This document shows, piece by piece, positions 43,911 through 52,652 of a stretch of 64,000 nt of DNA. The stretch comes from a virus, in the IMG/VR virus record IMGVR_UViG_3300020183_000008, positions 91,271 through 155,270 of that record. The stretch is one strand, 5' to 3'. The first letter of the stretch is position 1, and every line of letters starts with the position of its first letter. The position numbers and the translations under genes were made by a program. The notes under the pieces are model-generated. The model was not told where the DNA came from and made no database searches. It saw nothing but the letters and a program-made list of their open reading frames with translations.

Positions 43911-44863
43911 TGAAATCAAAAACAGGTTTATACTGGTCTGGTAAAGGGCGTTTATTTCGTAAGCATAAAACTGATGCGGACACCCATTCATGCCCGAAGT
44001 GTAAATCTGTAATGGTAAAACGTATCTCTGATATTGATCTCATGGGTGATAGGAAATACGTTTGGGTTTGCTCTAACCCTGCCTGTTTATTCGTCGTTTC
44101 ATCAAACAAGATTGCGAATCTAGATCTTCAAAAAGTAAAAAAAGATTTGGGTGCAAGGGCTAATTCGACTTTGTACGCCATGACTGATGAAAATAACATT
44201 CTTCACATCACCGATTCTGATAAAAATATCTATGTAAATGCATCAGGTGAAATTTGGACAAGCGGTTCTGATAAATTTTATAAAACCGTTTCAAACGCAT
44301 CCAACGCTGTGCAAGAAGTGAGAAAACTTATGGCATCATCACGTATTTCTTTTGAGATTCTTGCTGAGGATGTTCTCAAAAACGGTGACCCTGTGCTTGC
44401 TGAACCTGTCTTCGAAGATTCACCTGAGCAAGTTGTAATCATCGAAGTTGGTGATGAGATTATTTCAGATTTGATGAACGAACCAGAAGTAGAAGAACTT
44501 TGCCCAGAAGACCAAGATGAAGTAGCTGTGATGGTTTTTGATGAAATACTTGCAGATAAAAATTCATCATATTTGAAAAAAATGTCAAAAAAATCATGCG
44601 ATTTTTTGAATGAAATTTTTGAAAATATGAAATTCACAGCTATTGGAAATAAAATTAAAGTATCTTTCGATGCAAAATTAGCATCTAGCAATTTATCTAA
44701 AAAAGAATTTCAAGATTTTTTGTTCTCTACCGTTAAGGATAGCGATTTATATTCAAAATTGAGCACAGTCGCTAATGAAGAGCGTTCAAAAACAGCTTCC
44801 GAGTTACCCAATTTTTTTAGAATTAGAGAAGTTATTCTTAAAGAGATTAAGGAGCAGCTATGA
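43910..44863 (+). CDS. Unknown protein with N-terminal zinc ribbon
   Basis: The 317-residue protein has HSCPKCKSVMV and VCSNPACLF in its first 65 residues, a topoisomerase-like zinc ribbon, then a beta stretch (LHITDSDKNIYVNASGEIWTSG) and a helical acidic C-terminal half with SKTASELPNFFRIREV near the end. KTAS echoes RTAS in neighbouring proteins. It sits immediately before the protease module; it is not recognisably a portal. Confidence 0.5.
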   Translation: MKSKTGLYWSGKGRLFRKHKTDADTHSCPKCKSVMVKRISDIDLMGDRKYVWVCSNPACLFVVSSNKIANLDLQKVKKDLGARANSTLYAMTDENNILHITDSDKNIYVNASGEIWTSGSDKFYKTVSNASNAVQEVRKLMASSRISFEILAEDVLKNGDPVLAEPVFEDSPEQVVIIEVGDEIISDLMNEPEVEELCPEDQDEVAVMVFDEILADKNSSYLKKMSKKSCDFLNEIFENMKFTAIGNKIKVSFDAKLASSNLSKKEFQDFLFSTVKDSDLYSKLSTVANEERSKTASELPNFFRIREVILKEIKEQL

Positions 44864-45177
44864 AAAATTCTCGTATTGCAAATAACGTAGCTGCCCGATT
44901 TAAAAGAGCCTACTTAACTGTAAAGCTACCTATCAATTATGCCATAGTTGTAAATTGCAAGAAATTTCTCGAAGACAGGGACATCAGCGTAGATGATGAA
45001 ATTCTTGTTGAAATTTTATCCCGATACTTAGACTTGGTGATTTATGGTCTCTGCAACGGAAACACTCCATCTGAAGATGACCTTACGCAAGTCGCTACCG
45101 AAGTTGTCGATGAGTATAATGATGATGATTATCTCGATGATGATTTTCAAGATGACTTCGAAGAGGAAAGATTCTAA
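44860..45177 (+). CDS. Small acidic head-module protein with N-terminal RIANNVAARF helix
   Basis: The 105-residue protein begins MKNSRIANNVAARFKRAYLTV, followed by a compact domain and a very acidic tail (DDDYLDDDFQDDFEEE). Both ends overlap neighbours. The basic-hydrophobic head and acidic tail are typical of packaged or scaffold-interacting proteins. Confidence 0.55.
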   Translation: MKNSRIANNVAARFKRAYLTVKLPINYAIVVNCKKFLEDRDISVDDEILVEILSRYLDLVIYGLCNGNTPSEDDLTQVATEVVDEYNDDDYLDDDFQDDFEEERF

Positions 45178-46946
45178 TGGCATTTTTGAAGTATGCTGAT
45201 GCTATCGTAAATACACCTAAACTTGGTTCACATAAAGAGTGGAACAAGGTTCGTGTGGCATCTTCTGTGCCCTCTGTGCAGTCCGTTGCTGTAAATAATA
45301 TCTTGGCTGATTTTAGCCCTGATAAATATCTTTTAACTCACGCTACTATTGTTGCAAGCGTGGATGTCGAAAAAAACGATTATTATATCAAATCATGCTG
45401 TTCAAAATACGTTAACCAAAATGGTGATAGCTGGGAAAGAAAACTTCTTCTATCTACATTCCACACATTCATCGGTGCGCAAAATTACTTAGAGCACGTG
45501 CAAATACCGCACCTAAGTAAAGGCAGGATTATCGATGCAGTGGCTCGTTCAGTGAATGATGATGAATCTATTTACATAGACATTCTGGTCGCTACGAGTA
45601 AAGAGCACATTGATCTAGTAGAATCGATCGAAAATGGAACTTTAAATACCCTATCTATGGGGTGTTCAATTAAATTTTCTATTTGCTCAAAATGTGGGAA
45701 TCGAGCAGTTGATGAGACTCAGCTCTGTGACCATATCAAATACATGAAAAATCAATTTTTTGTAGATGAAGATGGTCAACAAAGAATTATCGCTGAACTT
45801 TGCGGTCACCGAGACGAGCCTGATTCAAATGTATTTATTGAAGCATCTTGGGTTGCGAACCCTGCCTTTAAGGGAGCTGTGTTGAGAAACATCATAGTCG
45901 CTAAAGATGATGCAGAAACGGCAAAAAAAATTGAAAAAGCATACATCTCTCGAAAAGCTGAATTCTCAAACATCGATGGGTTTTTAAAAGCGGCGTCAAT
46001 ATCACAAATCGATACGTTGATTTCAAAAATATCTAAAGCATTAAAAAACAAAAAAGCTGACGAAGATCCTCTTGGAGTGTTTGATGATGAAGACGAGGGT
46101 AAGCCTGCTGAAAATACTCAGGCGGAAGCAGATAAATTACAAAATGAATTAACGGATAGCTTAAAACAAGCACCACCTGCGGAAGCACCACCTGCGGAAG
46201 CACCACCTGCGGAAGCACCACCTGCGGAAGCACCACCTGCGGAACAGCCGCCTGCGGAACAGCCGCCTGCGGAACAGCCGCCTGCGGAACAGCCGCCTGC
46301 GGAACAGCCGCCTGCGGAACAGCCGCCTGCGGAACAGCCACCTGCGGAAGCACCACCTGCGGAAGCACCACCTGCGGAAGCACCACCTGCGGAAGCACCA
46401 CCTGCGGAAGCACCACAGGCGATGACTCCACAGGATGGGAGTCCTGCATCTTTAGAAGACTTGATCGATGATGTGAAAAAGAACATCCGCCAACAAATTA
46501 TGGATGAACTTTCAACCGAAGTTCAAAAAATGAACGCGCAAAATGATGATTACACCAGCCACCCTCAGAATTATCCACCGATGTCAAACAATGACAACTT
46601 GGTAAAAGCCTTTGTTAAAGAATATAAACCAAAAACAGGGTGGTCTTCTTCAAAATTAGCATCTGTTTGTAAAATGCTTGTTGCTCAAAACAATAAAGAA
46701 CCTTTGACCAAGTTTGCAAAAAATCGTCGTGATGCAATCGACTTTTTTGAATTTTTAGACAAATTTACAAGCAACGGTTTGTCCTCCATGCACTATAATT
46801 TATTGAGGCGTGCATCTTCCAAAGATTTTTCATCTCCTGATAATTTTTACTCTTATTTAAAAAAATCAGGGTTGGTTGATAACAACGTAATAAAAAAGAT
46901 TTTTGAAAGGGCTTCTCTGTTAAAGGTGCTTGATGACTATTCTTGA
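45177..46946 (+). CDS. Putative prohead protease with PPAE-repeat linker and C-terminal extension
   Basis: Residues ~50-240 look like a head-maturation protease: DILVATSKEHIDL with His 144, GTLNTLSMGCSI with Ser 160, then an inserted zinc-like block (CSKCGN...LCDH) and IEASWVANPAFKGAVL, the Ser-His arrangement seen in S78-type phage proteases. Residues ~330-412 are 16 repeats of PPAE(A/Q). The C-terminal ~150 residues are helical and could be a scaffold or delivery domain. A protease fused to scaffold-like sequence fits its place before the scaffold and capsid genes. Confidence 0.6.
   Translation: MAFLKYADAIVNTPKLGSHKEWNKVRVASSVPSVQSVAVNNILADFSPDKYLLTHATIVASVDVEKNDYYIKSCCSKYVNQNGDSWERKLLLSTFHTFIGAQNYLEHVQIPHLSKGRIIDAVARSVNDDESIYIDILVATSKEHIDLVESIENGTLNTLSMGCSIKFSICSKCGNRAVDETQLCDHIKYMKNQFFVDEDGQQRIIAELCGHRDEPDSNVFIEASWVANPAFKGAVLRNIIVAKDDAETAKKIEKAYISRKAEFSNIDGFLKAASISQIDTLISKISKALKNKKADEDPLGVFDDEDEGKPAENTQAEADKLQNELTDSLKQAPPAEAPPAEAPPAEAPPAEAPPAEQPPAEQPPAEQPPAEQPPAEQPPAEQPPAEQPPAEAPPAEAPPAEAPPAEAPPAEAPQAMTPQDGSPASLEDLIDDVKKNIRQQIMDELSTEVQKMNAQNDDYTSHPQNYPPMSNNDNLVKAFVKEYKPKTGWSSSKLASVCKMLVAQNNKEPLTKFAKNRRDAIDFFEFLDKFTSNGLSSMHYNLLRRASSKDFSSPDNFYSYLKKSGLVDNNVIKKIFERASLLKVLDDYS
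46170..46409 (+). repeat. 15-bp coding tandem repeat, 16 units
   Basis: Sixteen 15-bp units encode PPAEA (5), PPAEQ (7), PPAEA (4). Within each block the units are nearly identical in nucleotides, so expansion is recent or ongoing. The antisense frames are open through the repeat only because the period is a multiple of three. Confidence 0.9.
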
Positions 46947-47154
46947 AGAAATTGAAAGCCTACTGTCAAAAGTAGCTTACAAACCCAGAATTCAAAGACA
47001 GCACAAGATTCGTGGTAAATCCCGCGTGGAAAGCAGGATGTACTATCGAAAACATAGATCGGCGATTAAGAAAAGGATGCACGTATATCGAAAGAGATAC
47101 AAAAATCTTTTGAAAGCTAGAAAAAGAAGACCATCGTATAGAAGGATTGGGTAG
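46933..47154 (+). CDS. Small highly basic protein
   Basis: About 73 residues starting at ATG 46933, 14 bp inside the protease gene. The head (TILEEIESLLSKVAYKP) is an amphipathic helix of the recurring type; the remainder is Arg/Lys/Tyr-rich (RMYYRKHRSAIKKRMHVYRKRYK), expected to bind nucleic acid. A DNA-condensing capsid protein or internal protein is plausible. Confidence 0.55.
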   Translation: MTILEEIESLLSKVAYKPRIQRQHKIRGKSRVESRMYYRKHRSAIKKRMHVYRKRYKNLLKARKRRPSYRRIG

Positions 47155-47405
47155 TGTCGAAAGATCATATTTCAAGCATCGTATATCAGTTAGAAGAATG
47201 CTCAGATGACATACTTGATTCTGATATCTATACAGCATCGCGCTTGCGAAGAATCGCATCGAACATCGCTCTAGCTTTCGTGGACAATGATTTATTGATT
47301 TCACAGCTTGATGTGGATGATAAAACAAAAGCTAAAATTGCAGCTATGATAAAAGAAGCTGTCGAGAAGAGACAGAAAAAAAAGAAAAAAGAAATTAAAT
47401 ATTAA
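47154..47405 (+). CDS. Small head-module protein with RRIASNIALAF helix
   Basis: GTG 47154 overlaps the previous stop. The 83-residue product contains ASRLRRIASNIALAFVDND near its middle, another instance of the recurring helix, and ends in a Lys-rich tail (KRQKKKKKEI). Function unknown; likely cargo or an assembly factor. Confidence 0.5.
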   Translation: MSKDHISSIVYQLEECSDDILDSDIYTASRLRRIASNIALAFVDNDLLISQLDVDDKTKAKIAAMIKEAVEKRQKKKKKEIKY

Positions 47406-47445
47406 TTTTTTGGTTTTATCTGAAAGGTTTGATTACGGAGGAATT

Positions 47446-48669
47446 ATGAGAGATCGTTTGACAAGAAGAATTAAGAAAGCGGATCCTTTTACTCTTGGAC
47501 GGGAAAAAGCAGATGTTTACCCTGTCGAGAAGTATGAAAAAGGTGGTCCAAGTGAGTTCGGTGAAGATGTTTATGATAAAAATCTTTCCGAGGCTGATGA
47601 GCGTGAAGAAACAGGTCACGCGTCTGAATCATTCAAGAATTTTGGACCGAGTGTAAAAGAAGCGGCTATCAAGCAAGCTAAGGAAATCAAAGCTAAAGCG
47701 GTAAAATGCGTTCGCATCGCTGAAGCTATGCTTCCAGATGCTAAAGAAGAGGCTATCGAGGATCAAGGTCTTGATCTTATGGAACTTTCTGACCGTGCTA
47801 TCGAAGCTACTCTGAAGCGTCTCGCTGAAATTGAAGATGAGCAAGAAGAAGCACAGGAAAAAGAAGAAGAAGTTGTTAAGGAAGCACGCACTCTTCTCGC
47901 AAAAGTTCGCGGTTTGATCGCTGAACTCGAAGAAGAAGAAGAAGCCGCTGAAGAAGTAGAAGAAGATGAAGAAGCCGCTGAAGAAGATGAAGAAATGAGC
48001 GAAGCTGAAAAGAAGGCTTCCGTTCTCGTCAAGAAAGCGAAAGGCATCATCCTAGCTGCTGAAGCTGAAGAAGAACTCGGTGATGAAGAAGAAGCTGAAG
48101 AGCTCAAGAAAGCTGCACGCGCAGTTTTAGCTTCAGCGCGTCGCGTTCTCGCTGGGATGGAAGACCTTCCACCTGCTCTTCAAGAAAACGCTAAGAAGAT
48201 GAAAGAAGAAGGCGGACTCGAAGAAGAAGATGACCTTGAAGCTAAAAAAGAAGCTGCGATGCGTCATCTCGAAGCTGCTCGTAAGCTAATGGCTGAATGG
48301 GAAGCTGAGTGCGGTAAGGAAGAAGAGCCTGAAGCTGAAGTCGAAGCGAAGGAAGATGAAGAACCTGAAGCTATGGAAGAAGATCCAGAACTCGAAGACG
48401 AAGCTGAAGAAGAAGATCTCGATATGATCCCTTCTGAAAAAGATGAAGGTCTTGAAGAAATCTTCATGAATGAAGACATGAAGGAAGCTCAGGAAGCATA
48501 CGAAGCTGCGTTCGGTGAAGGCAAAGAAGATGAAGAAGCTCCTGTAAAAACTGCGTCTAAAAAAGGTGCTAAATCTCTAAAGGCAGGAATCAAAATTAGC
48601 TCTGTTTCTAATTCTGATTTGTCCAACCTTTGGGATGCTCCTCCAGACGTTTCTCATCTTTTCAAGTAA
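47446..48669 (+). CDS. Putative scaffolding protein, Glu/Ala-rich coiled coil
   Basis: ATG 47446 has GGAGG at ideal spacing; the longer frame from 47410 has none. The ~407-residue protein is dominated by Glu/Ala/Lys helices with two similar segments (EARTLLAKVRGLIAELEEE and KARAVLASARRVLAG type). It is extremely acidic and lacks globular motifs. The C-terminus switches to VKTASKKGAKSLKAGIKISS, a basic region that could bind the capsid protein. Location before decoration and capsid genes supports a scaffold. Confidence 0.65.
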   Translation: MRDRLTRRIKKADPFTLGREKADVYPVEKYEKGGPSEFGEDVYDKNLSEADEREETGHASESFKNFGPSVKEAAIKQAKEIKAKAVKCVRIAEAMLPDAKEEAIEDQGLDLMELSDRAIEATLKRLAEIEDEQEEAQEKEEEVVKEARTLLAKVRGLIAELEEEEEAAEEVEEDEEAAEEDEEMSEAEKKASVLVKKAKGIILAAEAEEELGDEEEAEELKKAARAVLASARRVLAGMEDLPPALQENAKKMKEEGGLEEEDDLEAKKEAAMRHLEAARKLMAEWEAECGKEEEPEAEVEAKEDEEPEAMEEDPELEDEAEEEDLDMIPSEKDEGLEEIFMNEDMKEAQEAYEAAFGEGKEDEEAPVKTASKKGAKSLKAGIKISSVSNSDLSNLWDAPPDVSHLFK

Positions 48670-48687
48670 GAGACTTTAGGGGGAACC

Positions 48688-49218
48688 ATGTTAAACATCC
48701 TATATGTAGGTAAAAGAACAAGTTTAGGGAAGCTCACGAACCTTGCTTTCACGAAAAGCAACGCTAGTGGTAACGCTCAACTTGCAGCTAACCTTACGTT
48801 AGCACCCTATCGGGATGTTGCTGGAGTTCTCGGTGGCTCCGTTGCCGCTGCGGTCGGTTCCGATCTTATCGGACCTTCAGGTGCAGCAGCAGCGAGTGAC
48901 TCCGTTGTCGGTATTTTCATCAACAATGCAGCGGGTAACCCGTTTGAAAATTCTCCTGCTGCATCTTCTGGAATTGGTCCCTACGTTAGCGGGATGGGGA
49001 CTTTTGAAGTGGATATTTTCGAAACACACGATACTTCGGGAAATCCAATTCAGTTGCCTCAGGTTGGTGAAAAACTTTACTCATCCCAAAATGGTCTGCT
49101 TACTACAGTAAGAGGTCTCGCGGGTGGAACAGCACCATCAGGAGCAACAGTTATCGGCATCGTAACTGTAGCACCAAGCGGTAGCAATTTAATGATGCGA
49201 TTTGATATGCGGATTTAA
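48688..49218 (+). CDS. Putative head decoration protein
   Basis: The 176-residue protein, preceded by AGGGGGA, is Gly/Ala/Ser/Val rich and beta-like (GVLGGSVAAAVGSDLIGPSG, VGEKLYSSQNGLLTT, VIGIVTVAPSGSN). It resembles its downstream neighbour in pattern (an early LGKLTNLAF, late GIV plus a C-terminal RFDMRI versus QLRI), so the pair are probably paralogous capsid cement or decoration proteins. Confidence 0.6.
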   Translation: MLNILYVGKRTSLGKLTNLAFTKSNASGNAQLAANLTLAPYRDVAGVLGGSVAAAVGSDLIGPSGAAAASDSVVGIFINNAAGNPFENSPAASSGIGPYVSGMGTFEVDIFETHDTSGNPIQLPQVGEKLYSSQNGLLTTVRGLAGGTAPSGATVIGIVTVAPSGSNLMMRFDMRI

Positions 49219-49275
49219 TTTTATTCTTAATAAGCGAGTAATAAATCGCTCAAAGGAAAGGTTTAGGAGGAAATT

Positions 49276-49716
49276 ATGGCTCTTTTTGAAATTCTTCACG
49301 CGGTAAAGCGTCCTACGATTCTCAAGCTATCGGCTGGGGTCAGCAAAGACGCTGTTTTGGCAGGTAAACTCGCGGCTGTTAACAACTCGGGTGAACTTGA
49401 AATCGCTGGTAATAACAGCGCAGCAGTTGTTGGAGTCTTCCAGACTCAAGCATCTGTTCCTGCTTACGAATCAACCGGTCTTCTCAGTGCTCAGGTAAAC
49501 GGAGCAGTTGGAAGCGCGGGCGGCGGTAGCAAGGTTTCTCTCGTTGCAGGTGCAGGCGCAGTTATCAAGACAGATCAGGTTGCAGGAAGCCCTCTTGCAG
49601 GTGCTTTGCTTGGATCAGATGGTTCTGGTCTTTTCAAGGCTTACTCAAGTGGAACCGTCGCTGGCATCGTCCTCAAGGTCGAAGCTGATGGTTACGTTAT
49701 CCAGCTCCGTATCTAA
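49276..49716 (+). CDS. Putative head decoration protein (DUF2190-like)
   Basis: The 146-residue protein has AGGAGGA before its ATG. The pattern SKDAVLAGKLAAVNNSGELEIAG then VVGVFQTQ and a beta-rich Gly/Ser end resembles small capsid cement proteins of the DUF2190 kind. It lies directly before the major capsid gene. A strong RBS implies high expression. Confidence 0.6.
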   Translation: MALFEILHAVKRPTILKLSAGVSKDAVLAGKLAAVNNSGELEIAGNNSAAVVGVFQTQASVPAYESTGLLSAQVNGAVGSAGGGSKVSLVAGAGAVIKTDQVAGSPLAGALLGSDGSGLFKAYSSGTVAGIVLKVEADGYVIQLRI

Positions 49717-49795
49717 TAAAAGATTGATATAAATTTAGAGTCAAGTGTTAGCGAGCAAGTGTCTCGTGAAAAACATAAAGGACTAAGGAGAAAAC

Positions 49796-50662
49796 ATGAA
49801 GGCATCTAACGAAACAAAGCAGAAGGTCATCTCTGACCTTATTAAGACAGCAGCAGGTCGCGCTAAACTCGCGGCTTCTATGGTTCAACCACTCCGTTTC
49901 CGTCGTGACTATACCTCGATCGGTCGTAAGACTTTCTTGGTTGAATCACTTCCTGATGGCGCGTTGCCAATCTATGACAAGGATCCTAAGGCTACAGCTT
50001 ATGTGATCGGTGAAGAAGGTGAAAACATTCTCGCTATCCAAAAGCCAAAGCGTGTAATTTTCCCATTGTTCGAAATCGCTTCGAATCCTGAAATCCCTCT
50101 TACTCAGATCAAAGAGCGTCGCTTCGACCTAATCGAACGTGCTCAAGATCTCGCTAAGTCTGAAATTCAGGCTGAAGAAGATGGTCGCGTATTTGAAATC
50201 CTCGACGCTATCGCTGGTGCAGCTACCGATGATGGTATCACTAACCCTGATATCCCTGTCGTTGCTCCTATCACCCCTAGCGTTCTCGCTGACAGCTACG
50301 CTGATGTTGAACGTCATGACCTTCGCGTCTCTAAGGTTTTTGCTAACGCAAAAGACTATAGCGATATTCGTAAATGGGGTCGCGACGTACTTGACATCGA
50401 AACTCAACAAACACTTCTCAAGACTGGATTGCTCGCGTACCTCTGGGGTGCACAAATCCTCGTCTCTCGTCGTGTTCCTGTGAACCATCTTTACACTTGC
50501 TGTGAAGCTGAAATGTTCGGCAGAATTCCTGTGCGTAGCGAATTGACTGTACTATCTGCTGATGATCCTAAGGCTCGTACTGTTGGATTCTCAATCTTCG
50601 AGAACATCGGAATCGGTGCGCATAACCCTGCGGGATTGTCGCGTCTTGTTGTAGCTCGTTAA
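49796..50662 (+). CDS. Major capsid protein
   Basis: The 288-residue protein has AAGGAG before ATG 49796 and a strong terminator just after its stop. Its codons are distinctly C-ending compared with neighbours, typical of a highly expressed gene. The sequence (LIKTAAGRAKLAASMVQPLRFRRDYTSIGRKTF, ERRFDLIERAQDLAKSEIQAEEDGRVFEILDA, GRIPVRSELTVLSADDP) has HK97-fold features: an N-arm, a long spine helix and a beta-rich end. No long delta domain is present, consistent with the separate scaffold. Confidence 0.75.
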   Translation: MKASNETKQKVISDLIKTAAGRAKLAASMVQPLRFRRDYTSIGRKTFLVESLPDGALPIYDKDPKATAYVIGEEGENILAIQKPKRVIFPLFEIASNPEIPLTQIKERRFDLIERAQDLAKSEIQAEEDGRVFEILDAIAGAATDDGITNPDIPVVAPITPSVLADSYADVERHDLRVSKVFANAKDYSDIRKWGRDVLDIETQQTLLKTGLLAYLWGAQILVSRRVPVNHLYTCCEAEMFGRIPVRSELTVLSADDPKARTVGFSIFENIGIGAHNPAGLSRLVVAR

Positions 50663-50685
50663 TTTCGCTTCTTTGATTCGGAATT

Positions 50686-50723
50686 AAAAAAGCCCTGACA
50701 GAGAGATCTGTCATGGCTTTTTT
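50686..50723 (+). terminator. Terminator after major capsid gene
   Basis: AAAAAAGCC...CTGACAG pairs with CTGTCA...GGCTTTTTT (one mismatch, 6-nt loop). The A/T flanks make it work in either direction, so it also ends the leftward island transcript. Confidence 0.85.
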
Positions 50724-50749
50724 GTTTGAAAAATATGCTTGCGCGTAGG

Positions 50750-50890
50750 TTAAGATTTGAGAATAAATCTCCAGTTACCTGAACCGTAAATAGGGTAGAT
50801 ACCCTCTGCTGCAAGTAGGGTTAGTGCAGAAATTTCTTTATCCCATTTTTGTGCAGATGACCCTAAAATATTTTCAGGTCGTTTGCGAGT
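50750..50890 (-). pseudogene. In-frame open extension beyond the homing endonuclease stop
   Basis: Directly after the endonuclease TGA (50891-50893) the same frame stays open for 46 codons to TAA at 50750. It reads protein-like (AQKWDKEISALTLLAAEGIYP, GSGNWRFILKS). It has no ATG, GTG or TTG start of its own. It is either a C-terminal part reached by readthrough, a nonsense-mutated end, or a remnant of an older gene. Confidence 0.45.
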
Positions 50891-51784
50891 TCATTTGGAT
50901 ACCAACCCAATTTTATACCTAAACTCGCCCAAGATGTTCGGTTCAACGAGTTTTTCAAACTTATAGGCATCCACACCTTGAAAGAATATCCGCGAGTCTC
51001 TCGTGTATGCCTTCATACCCCACCGTTCTTGAAACCATCTGATTATGATTTCTCTATCTTCATCATCATAAGCATCTGTCGAGAGACCTATGAGATTTTG
51101 AGTTTTGAACCCATCATCTTGAAACCAATATGTGAGTCCTCTGTCATCTAATTTCCTCAGGGCGTCTTCGCTCACATACTTAATTCGACCTCGATAAAAC
51201 ATGGGGTGGATGTCACTGAAGATTTTTGAATTCACTGTTTTGAAAGAAACAGATGTGTAGGTCTTATCGGCTTTCTTGTGGTACCGTTCATTGACCTTGA
51301 TTTCGTTTGAAGTCAGGTTTCTAAGAACTTGGAATTTATGTTCACAGTAGCTCTTCTGGGGCAAGCCGTGCTCAAACTTAATTCTCGCAGATCCGTGGTG
51401 TAGTTCTAAAAAAGCATCTCCGAAAAGGCTTCCATAAATGAGTTGTTCTTGAATCGGGTGGAGCCAATTCAAAGGCTCATTTCCACTCCAAAGGGTTTCG
51501 TGCGTCAGTTGATGTCGTATCAGAGCCTTGCTGACCGCGATGGTAGTTGTATTGGCTTGTTTTGCGATCTCTTCGATTGTTCTTTTTTTCTCGATGTATT
51601 CTTCAATCAGAAATCTTTTTGTGATGTTCACACCATCGTTACGCCTGAACACAACCTTTTGGTTCTTGAGCCACGCATAGATTGATGAGAATGAAGAATT
51701 GAGGCGTTGCGCTATTTCCGTGATGGGGGCACCTGACAGGTAGAGTTGAACCGCTTGCTCGTGTTTTTCAGGTAGTTTTCTCAT
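50891..51784 (-). CDS. LAGLIDADG homing endonuclease with HTH N-terminus
   Basis: Start ATG 51784 is taken (the frame is open to 51865, inside the upstream gene). The ~297-residue protein has two HTH-like segments at the N-terminus (GAPITEIAQRLNSSFSSIYAWL and RTIEEIAKQANTTTIAVSKAL), then the two LAGLIDADG helices LIYGSLFGDAF and GLTYWFQDDGF, and the usual FRYKIGL end. It should cleave a long specific site and spread itself. It overlaps the Mom-like gene by 17 bp. No intron or intein was seen around it. Confidence 0.85.
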   Translation of the reverse strand: MRKLPEKHEQAVQLYLSGAPITEIAQRLNSSFSSIYAWLKNQKVVFRRNDGVNITKRFLIEEYIEKKRTIEEIAKQANTTTIAVSKALIRHQLTHETLWSGNEPLNWLHPIQEQLIYGSLFGDAFLELHHGSARIKFEHGLPQKSYCEHKFQVLRNLTSNEIKVNERYHKKADKTYTSVSFKTVNSKIFSDIHPMFYRGRIKYVSEDALRKLDDRGLTYWFQDDGFKTQNLIGLSTDAYDDEDREIIIRWFQERWGMKAYTRDSRIFFQGVDAYKFEKLVEPNILGEFRYKIGLVSK

Positions 51785-52652
51785 CAGGGTTTCTTTTTGG
51801 GTAGGGCTTAGTTTGATATTTTTTAAAAGTATTAAGTTCAGCCTGTTCTTTTTTATCTTTGCCAAGAACTAAGATGTATTTACCTTTCGGGTTGACTTTG
51901 ATTTTTTTAGATTCTTTTTTGATGTTTGATCCCCACTGATACCATGCTTTTTTGATAATATCTGGGATTTTGCTCAAGTCTTTAAATCCGTTTTCTTTAA
52001 TCCAACTTGGGTCGATGGTGATTCCAGTCTCTTTTGCCCATTTTTTAAGCGTTGATGTTCGTCTGAGAGTTTGTGGTGAGAAGGGTTCACCTTTTTTCAT
52101 GGCAGGGTGTACGAGCATTTCTTTTACACCGAAACCTGAGCCTAGGTATTCAAAGTTACAGGCTTGATAAATTGTACCGATTTCGTGCGCAGATGGGTCT
52201 GCATAAGCGACAAACATTCTTTTCTCGGTATTGCTCACCATCCATCGACACGAGTGCATGATCAAGCGGCTTGCTAAGTTTTTAGGAGTCCACGAAGCAC
52301 AGGCACCTCGTTGGATGAGAGCCTCATATTTTCTTGTGTTGGAACCGAGTATTTTGGAATAGCTGTTTGGTTCATTGATAAGGACGACACCACCGAGGAC
52401 ACCGTTGTAACGGGCTGTGAATACCCATTTAGGGCTAACTCCCGTGGTACCAAGCCATTCATAGGTCTTGATGAAGTGGGTGATCTCTTTGCTCATGGGT
52501 TCTAAACTGAGGGTAAAATCAGTAGCTTTGAGGGAAGAGTGGTCGAAGGGCAAGGTTTTAAGATCAGATTCGAAGAGGTTTTCTCTGATAATCCTCTGGT
52601 GGCTTTTCATACCTTGACTTTTTTCTTTAGGTTTTGATAGGTGTATAGACAT
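51768..52652 (-). CDS. Mom-like GNAT-fold DNA-modification acyltransferase
   Basis: The 294-residue protein has GVLGGVVLINEP, RGACASWTPKNLASRLIMHSCRWM, FVAYADPSAHEIGTIYQACNFEYLG and a late GKYILVLGKDKKE with a PYPKR end. These match the plan of phage Mom-family proteins, which modify adenine against restriction; a generic GNAT acetyltransferase is the alternative. ATG 52652 shares bases with the divergent ATG 52651; an internal ATG at 52610 is another candidate. It is followed by the endonuclease. Confidence 0.6.
   Translation of the reverse strand: MSIHLSKPKEKSQGMKSHQRIIRENLFESDLKTLPFDHSSLKATDFTLSLEPMSKEITHFIKTYEWLGTTGVSPKWVFTARYNGVLGGVVLINEPNSYSKILGSNTRKYEALIQRGACASWTPKNLASRLIMHSCRWMVSNTEKRMFVAYADPSAHEIGTIYQACNFEYLGSGFGVKEMLVHPAMKKGEPFSPQTLRRTSTLKKWAKETGITIDPSWIKENGFKDLSKIPDIIKKAWYQWGSNIKKESKKIKVNPKGKYILVLGKDKKEQAELNTFKKYQTKPYPKRNPDEKTT

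Noticed and set aside
43910-44863. Portal protein
   Set aside because: At 317 residues with an N-terminal zinc ribbon and no portal-like length or pattern, the position before the protease alone is insufficient.
46033-46486. Two minus-strand open frames across the PPAE repeat
   Set aside because: They are open only because the 15-bp repeat keeps antisense frames free of stops; their products are VVLPQ or SAGGA repeats with no own RBS.
47763-48479. Minus-strand Ser-rich open frames opposite the scaffold gene
   Set aside because: They are mirror images of Glu-rich codons (GAA/TTC) in the scaffold-like gene and have no independent support.
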